Source of the DNA: Rufibacter ruber
GTDB taxonomy: Bacteria > Bacteroidota > Bacteroidia > Cytophagales > Hymenobacteraceae
Direction: 5' to 3'
Length of the DNA stretch: 64,000 nucleotides
NCBI RefSeq assembly: GCF_001647275.1
Contig: NZ_LRMM01000003.1
Location: 1 to 64,000 of the forward strand
Below are positions 60,007 to 64,000 of this stretch, piece by piece. Under the pieces are notes generated by a model. It was given only the letters and a program-made list of their open reading frames with translations. It was not told where the DNA came from and ran no database searches. A program made the position numbers and the translations under genes. How positions within the stretch are numbered: the first letter of the stretch is position 1; each line of letters begins with the position of its first letter.

Positions 60007-60627
60007 ATGAGACCAATTTTGTTCCTGCTGGTGCTGTTGCTAGGTGCTGGCGCCGTGGCTACCGCCCAGAAGAAAAGCAAAAAAGACTATCTGGTGACCA
60101 TAGAGACCAGCCAGGGCACTATGCGGCTGGTGTTGTTTGAAGACACCCCCAGGCACCGCGAGAACTTCCTGAAGCTGGTGAAAAAGAAGTTCTATGACGG
60201 CACCACGTTCCACCGCGTGATCAATGACTTCATGATACAGGGCGGTGACCCCAACAGCAAAGACAGTGACCCCAACAATGACGGGGCGGGAAACCCCGGC
60301 TACACCCTTCCGGCCGAGATTCTGCCCCACCACCAGCACGTGTACGGTGCGTTGGCGGCGGCGCGGTTGGGTGATGCCATGAACCCCCGGAAAGAGTCCA
60401 GCGGTTCCCAGTTTTACCTGGTGGAAAACCATGAGGGCGTTCCGTTCCTAAACAACCAGTACACCGTGTACGGGCAGGTGATTGACGGTCTGGCCGTAAT
60501 AGACAAGATTGCCGAGGTGCAGAAAGATTACCGTGACCGGCCCACCGCTGATGTGAAGATGACGGTGACGGCCAGGAAAATGAAAAAGAAGAAAATCACC
60601 AAGACCTACGGCTACCGCTACCAATAA
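60007..60627 (+). CDS. Secreted cyclophilin-type peptidyl-prolyl isomerase
   Basis: 206 residues from ATG 60007, which gives a signal peptide (LFLLVLLLGAGAVATA). Upstream in-frame codons are palindrome-derived. Cyclophilin motifs: FYDGTTFHRVINDFMIQGGDP with catalytic Arg, SSGSQFYLV and FLNNQYTVYGQVIDG. It probably aids periplasmic or outer-membrane protein folding. It precedes the RmlD-like gene by 12 bp. Confidence 0.94.
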   Translation: MRPILFLLVLLLGAGAVATAQKKSKKDYLVTIETSQGTMRLVLFEDTPRHRENFLKLVKKKFYDGTTFHRVINDFMIQGGDPNSKDSDPNNDGAGNPGYTLPAEILPHHQHVYGALAAARLGDAMNPRKESSGSQFYLVENHEGVPFLNNQYTVYGQVIDGLAVIDKIAEVQKDYRDRPTADVKMTVTARKMKKKKITKTYGYRYQ

Positions 60628-60639
60628 CCCCCTTTCCCT

Positions 60640-61539
60640 ATGAAAACCATCCTCATCACCGGCTCTAACGGCCTGCTGGGCCAGAAACTGGTAGACCTGC
60701 TGCACACAGAGCCTACTGTCAAGCTCATTGCGTCTTCGCGCGGCCAGAACAAGCTGGCCCAGATTTACCCGCAGGTGGCCTTTGCCGCTATGGATGTCAC
60801 CAACGCCGGGCAGGTGGAGCAGGTGATTGCTGAGACCCAGCCTACCCACCTCATTCATACGGCGGCCATGACCAACGTAGATGACTGCGAGAGCCAGCGC
60901 GAGGAATGCTGGAAACAGAACGTAGACGCCGTGGAGAACCTGGTGAAAGCCTGCGAAAAACATGGCGTGCACCTTATTCACGTTTCCACAGATTTCATCT
61001 TTGACGGCGAAAACGGACCGTACTCAGAGGAAGCCGAGGGCAAACCGGTGAACTTCTACGGCGAAAGCAAGCTGGCCGCCGAGGAGCTGGTGAAGCGCGC
61101 TGCCTGCAAATGGGCCATACTGCGCACCGTGCTGGTGTTTGGCATTGTGCATGACTACGGCCGCTCCAACATTGTGCTGTGGGTGAAAGGCAGCCTGGAG
61201 CAGGGCAAGCAGATCAAAGTAGTGAATGACCAGTTGCGTACGCCTACGCTGGCCGAAGACCTGGCCCAAGGCTGCTGGCTGGCCGCCAAGCATGACGCCC
61301 AGGGCATCTTCAACATCTCGGGCGAGGAGCTGCTCACCCCGCACCAGATGGCCGTACAGGTAGCCGAGTACTTCAACTTAGACCAGAGCCTGATTGAGGA
61401 AGTAGACGGAACTCTCTTCACTCAGCCCGCCAAACGCCCACCGCGCACCGGCTTTGACATCACCAAAGCCAAAACGCAACTGGGCTACCAGCCGCATACC
61501 TTCAAAGAAAGCATCGCTATTGTGGCGGGGCAGATTTAG
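60640..61539 (+). CDS. RmlD-like NAD-dependent sugar-nucleotide reductase
   Basis: 299 residues, extended SDR. Rossmann motif ITGSNGLLGQKL, HTAAMTNVDDCE, VSTDFIFDGENGPY and the Tyr-x3-Lys YGESK. It resembles dTDP-4-dehydrorhamnose reductase (RmlD), though other rml genes are absent here, so the substrate is open. It forms a two-gene unit with the isomerase gene. Confidence 0.85.
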   Translation: MKTILITGSNGLLGQKLVDLLHTEPTVKLIASSRGQNKLAQIYPQVAFAAMDVTNAGQVEQVIAETQPTHLIHTAAMTNVDDCESQREECWKQNVDAVENLVKACEKHGVHLIHVSTDFIFDGENGPYSEEAEGKPVNFYGESKLAAEELVKRAACKWAILRTVLVFGIVHDYGRSNIVLWVKGSLEQGKQIKVVNDQLRTPTLAEDLAQGCWLAAKHDAQGIFNISGEELLTPHQMAVQVAEYFNLDQSLIEEVDGTLFTQPAKRPPRTGFDITKAKTQLGYQPHTFKESIAIVAGQI

Positions 61540-61555
61540 GTTTATTCAAGATTTT

Positions 61556-61607
61556 GCAAAACCCGTTTTTGCTGTTTTTCAGAAAACAGGCCAAAAACGG
61601 GTTTTGC
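61556..61607. repeat. CTGTTTT palindrome, copy 42 (extended, terminator-like)
   Basis: GCAAAACCCGTTTTTG...AAAAACGGGTTTTGC then TTTTACC; also a plausible terminator of the RmlD-like gene. Confidence 0.85.
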
Positions 61608-61644
61608 TTTTACCGGTAGGGAAGACCCTGTGGGGATGATGGCG

Positions 61645-61920
61645 GCCGCAGTGGAACCCACTCCAATCCCTCTCAGGAGGGGAATCTCTGCCCGGGTAAA
61701 AAAAGCGATAAGCTCTACCGGATTTGCAATCTGGAAGTACATACCTCAGGGATTTGTAAACCCCGCACGTATTGATCAGCTCGCGCCGCGGAATACAAAT
61801 CCGCAGGTATCTAAATTCGGGATTGCAAATCCCGAATAGCGGAAGAGTATAGCAAGATCATCTGCAAAAGTAGAAGAGGGAAATCCCCTCCCGGGAGGGG
61901 TAGGTTTTACGCAGGAGGTT
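61645..61920 (+). repeat. Composite hairpin element, fragment D
   Basis: CCCTCTCAGGAGGGG at the left and CCCCTCCCGGGAGGGG at the right enclose mini-hairpins CCGGATTTGCAATCTGG, GCGGAATACAAATCCGC and TTCGGGATTGCAAATCCCG. The structured core is absent. Confidence 0.55.
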
Positions 61921-61965
61921 AGATTTCCTGACCACCAATCCTAAATTATTGCGTAGAAGCAGGTT

Positions 61966-62913
61966 ATGCTGAAGCGCCTGCTGCAAAACCTACAGGAATA
62001 CTTCTCCTTCTCCCAGCGGGAGTTGCGGCAGTTTTTTCTGCTGCTGTTGCTCATGGGGGCGTGTATTGCGGCCCCGTTCCTCTTCTTTCAAGAAGATGAT
62101 GCCTATGACCCCACCACTGACCAGCAGCTACTGGACAGCCTGGTGGTACAGCTGGACCAGCAAGCTGAGGACGCCGCCGTGGCCCGGGCTGAGCGCTACA
62201 GGCGCAAGCCCATCAAGCTCTACCGCTTCAACCCCAACCAGCTAACGGTGGCGCAGTGGCAGGAACTGGGCCTGAACCAATACCTCGCGCAGCGCATCCT
62301 GAACTACCGCGCCAAAGCCGGCGACTTCAAGAGCAAGGCGCAGCTCCAGAAAATCTACGGCCTGCCAGATTCCCTCTTCCAGCTGTGGTACCCGTACATT
62401 CAATTGCCAGATGAAAGTCCGGGCTACGCCCGAAACCAAGACCGTGCGTTTAGCGGCTCTTTTTCTGAAAACAGGCCAAAAACAGACTTCCCGCGTAAGC
62501 GGTGGCAGCTGCAGCCGTTTGACCTGAACACCGCCGACACGACTGAACTGAAGCAAATCAGGGGCATTGGCAGCAAACTCTCGCAGCGAATTATCAATTT
62601 CAGAGACAAGATGGGCGGTTTCCACAGCATCGACCAGGTGACCGAGGTGTACGGCCTCCCGCCCGAAGTGGCAGACAGCGTGCGCAAATACGCGTTTATT
62701 TCAGAAGCCAGCCGTGTCCAGAAAATCAACCTGAACACCGCCACTTTTGACGAACTCAGGGCGCACCCGTACATTGGCTACAGCCTGGCCCGCTCCATTG
62801 TCAACTACCGCACCCAGCACGGCCCGTACCCCAGCGTAGAGGAACTGCGCAAGATCAAGGTGCTCAAAGAGGAGCAGTTCCAGAAGATGCAGCCGTATCT
62901 GGTGGTGCAGTAA
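61966..62913 (+). CDS. Helix-hairpin-helix (ComEA-like) protein with in-frame palindrome
   Basis: 315 residues. An N-terminal membrane helix (LRQFFLLLLLMGACIAAPFLF) anchors it; three helix-hairpin-helix units follow (about 88-145, 185-240, 255-312; for example LKQIRGIGSKLSQRIINFRDK). Such domains bind DNA, as in ComEA. Residues 161-173 (RAFSGSFSENRPKT region) between HhH units 1 and 2 are encoded by a CTGTTTT palindrome copy (62446-62485) read in frame. Confidence 0.85.
   Translation: MLKRLLQNLQEYFSFSQRELRQFFLLLLLMGACIAAPFLFFQEDDAYDPTTDQQLLDSLVVQLDQQAEDAAVARAERYRRKPIKLYRFNPNQLTVAQWQELGLNQYLAQRILNYRAKAGDFKSKAQLQKIYGLPDSLFQLWYPYIQLPDESPGYARNQDRAFSGSFSENRPKTDFPRKRWQLQPFDLNTADTTELKQIRGIGSKLSQRIINFRDKMGGFHSIDQVTEVYGLPPEVADSVRKYAFISEASRVQKINLNTATFDELRAHPYIGYSLARSIVNYRTQHGPYPSVEELRKIKVLKEEQFQKMQPYLVVQ
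62446..62485. repeat. CTGTTTT palindrome, copy 43 (inside a gene)
   Basis: GCGTTTAGCGGCT...AGGCCAAAAACAG read in frame within the HhH protein gene. Confidence 0.85.
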
Positions 62914-63651
62914 GCCAAGATTTTTTTACGGCACCACAGTGTTCTTGTGCATACCCTATGGTAGGGCGGGTTTGGTGCTGGAAGGGTGTGGTTAATGCAA
63001 ACCGTTCTTCCGGCAATACTCTTTTTTTAGGCAATAGCCCTTGCCTTCTCCCTGATGTACAAATTCTGCTTTCCCATCTTTATTGATCAAGGAGTGTCTC
63101 CTCTGCTCCTATTAGGTAATCATATGTTATTTGTTTATTAACAATTATTTAATCCAATGCTCAGGACTTATTGCAAAATTTGTCAAAAGTTTTTGTTTTA
63201 ATAAAAAATATTTGTTCCTTGGCCATGAAGAAAGAAATGCCTGCCTTTTAGGAGGATAAGCTGCAGATATTAAAATTTTTTCAAAAGTTACACGACCAGA
63301 TTAGAGGGATTATTGGAGAAGGGCAGGTGAAGGGAGTCGTTTTATGAAATTCATAAAAGAGCTCAGGAGGGAACTGCTAAGAACAGCCAACCCTCTACAG
63401 CGTGCTGACTGGTACCACCCTCAAGCCAACAAGCGCTAGAGCAGCGGGAAAGGGTAAGCCAAGGATAAGCTCCCATTCAAAAAGTACCACATAAGGGATA
63501 GTGATTTGTGATGGTAGGCTTTCACGAGCTTACTGAATGGAGCGGTCAATACAGAAAAACAATTGCCGGGGGTATGACAAGCTGCCCTTCAAAAATAGGA
63601 TCAGTAATAAACTAGAACGGATACATAAGACTAATTAGACTTCATGCTTTT
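62914..63651. other. Long AT-rich leader before a SusC-like gene
   Basis: 738 bp without a gene; AT-rich around 63120-63290. It probably holds regulatory sequence for the SusC-like gene; no palindrome copy, promoter box or riboswitch is recognised with confidence. Confidence 0.5.
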
Positions 63652-64000
63652 ATGAAACAATTGCTACTACTAAAAAACACTGGAAGTGCCCGACGAGGAG
63701 GCTCGCTGCTGTTGTTGGCGCTGCTGGGCCTTGCTCCGTTTGAGGGCTCTGCTTCTAAGAGAGAGCCTTCTAAGGTTGGTCTGGAGGTGACTTCTGCCAA
63801 TGAGAAACAAAATGGACCCGTCACCGGGGTGGTAAAAGACGCCGCCGGCCAACCGCTGCCTGGTGTTTCGGTTTCTATAAAAGGAACCACCATTGGAGCC
63901 GTTACTGACATTGACGGGAAATTCAGCATCAACACCTCAGGGGTTAGCCAACCCGTGCTTGTCTTCACCTACATAGGGTTCAGGAACCAGGAGATAGCCT
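63652..64000 (+). CDS. SusC/RagA-family TonB-dependent receptor, 5' part
   Basis: The frame is open from ATG 63652 to the window end (116 codons shown). MKQLLLLKNTGSARRGGSLL then LLALLGLAPFEGSA form a signal peptide. From about residue 56 VTGVVKDAAGQPLPGVSVSI, KGTTIGAVTDIDGKFSI and LVFTYIGFRNQEI form the carboxypeptidase-regulatory-like domain found at the start of SusC-type receptors. It imports glycans or peptides with a SusD partner, presumably encoded beyond the window. Confidence 0.9.
   Translation, partial: MKQLLLLKNTGSARRGGSLLLLALLGLAPFEGSASKREPSKVGLEVTSANEKQNGPVTGVVKDAAGQPLPGVSVSIKGTTIGAVTDIDGKFSINTSGVSQPVLVFTYIGFRNQEIA

Larger units (their letters stand above)
61540..61965. other. 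Intergenic, palindrome and hairpin cassettes
   Basis: 426 bp: extended palindrome-terminator (61556-61607) and a fragment of the composite element (61645-61920). No gene is seen. Confidence 0.6.

Overview
The window looks like chromosomal DNA of a Bacteroidota bacterium, most likely order Cytophagales, family Hymenobacteraceae (Rufibacter/Nibribacter/Pontibacter-like); the genus is inferred from memory of such genomes. Direct evidence includes promoter boxes of the Bacteroidota form TTTG-N19-TAnnTTTG, a secreted amidase with a type IX secretion C-terminal domain, SusC-type and thiamine TonB-dependent receptors, the alternative bacterial GlmU-like enzyme, FabV, a tRNA without encoded CCA, and little Shine-Dalgarno signal.

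Layout. 0.7-3.8 kb: nitrogen cluster (PII, Amt, outer-membrane porin). 4.1-5.3 kb: ribBA with a one-base frameshift. 6-10.4 kb: secreted protein, ABC-2 exporter pair, BlaI/BlaR1 pair. 11-20 kb: M14 and M28 peptidases, DoxX, pentapeptide protein, lipoprotein, SurE. 20-29 kb: NTR-like protein, glycosyltransferase, glutaredoxin-like protein, CinA domain, two PAP2 phosphatases flanking tRNA-Leu(CAG), FabV, TraB-like protein, frameshifted macro-domain gene. 29.7-43 kb: large GAF protein, pullulanase, MFS and DAACS transporters, dipeptide epimerase, DedA, MarR plus YceI. 43.7-46.5 kb: TPP riboswitch driving a TonB-dependent receptor. 48.1-50.3 kb: beta-propeller protein and T9SS amidase between two ~340 bp direct repeats. 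51-63 kb: housekeeping genes (GCDH, RuvB, PRTase, L31, GlmU-like, Pol III delta', HemC, PPIase, RmlD-like, HhH protein). 63.65 kb to the end: start of a SusC-like receptor.

The most unusual content is non-coding. (1) About 43 copies of a ~40-46 bp palindrome (arms CTGTTTT..GGGGC..TGTTTT) lie between transcription units, roughly one per 1.5 kb, with compensatory changes in the stems. They usually sit next to, and often just before, an intrinsic terminator, so they are probably transcribed as 3' UTR hairpins. One copy lies in frame inside a coding sequence. (2) Three copies, plus one fragment, of a ~0.7-1.3 kb non-coding composite element carry arrays of mini-hairpins and an ~85-91 nt core that folds into a multi-helix structure supported by covariation. 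(3) Two shorter dispersed repeat families and a MITE-like repeat pair are also present. No mobile-element protein, CRISPR array or rRNA was seen.
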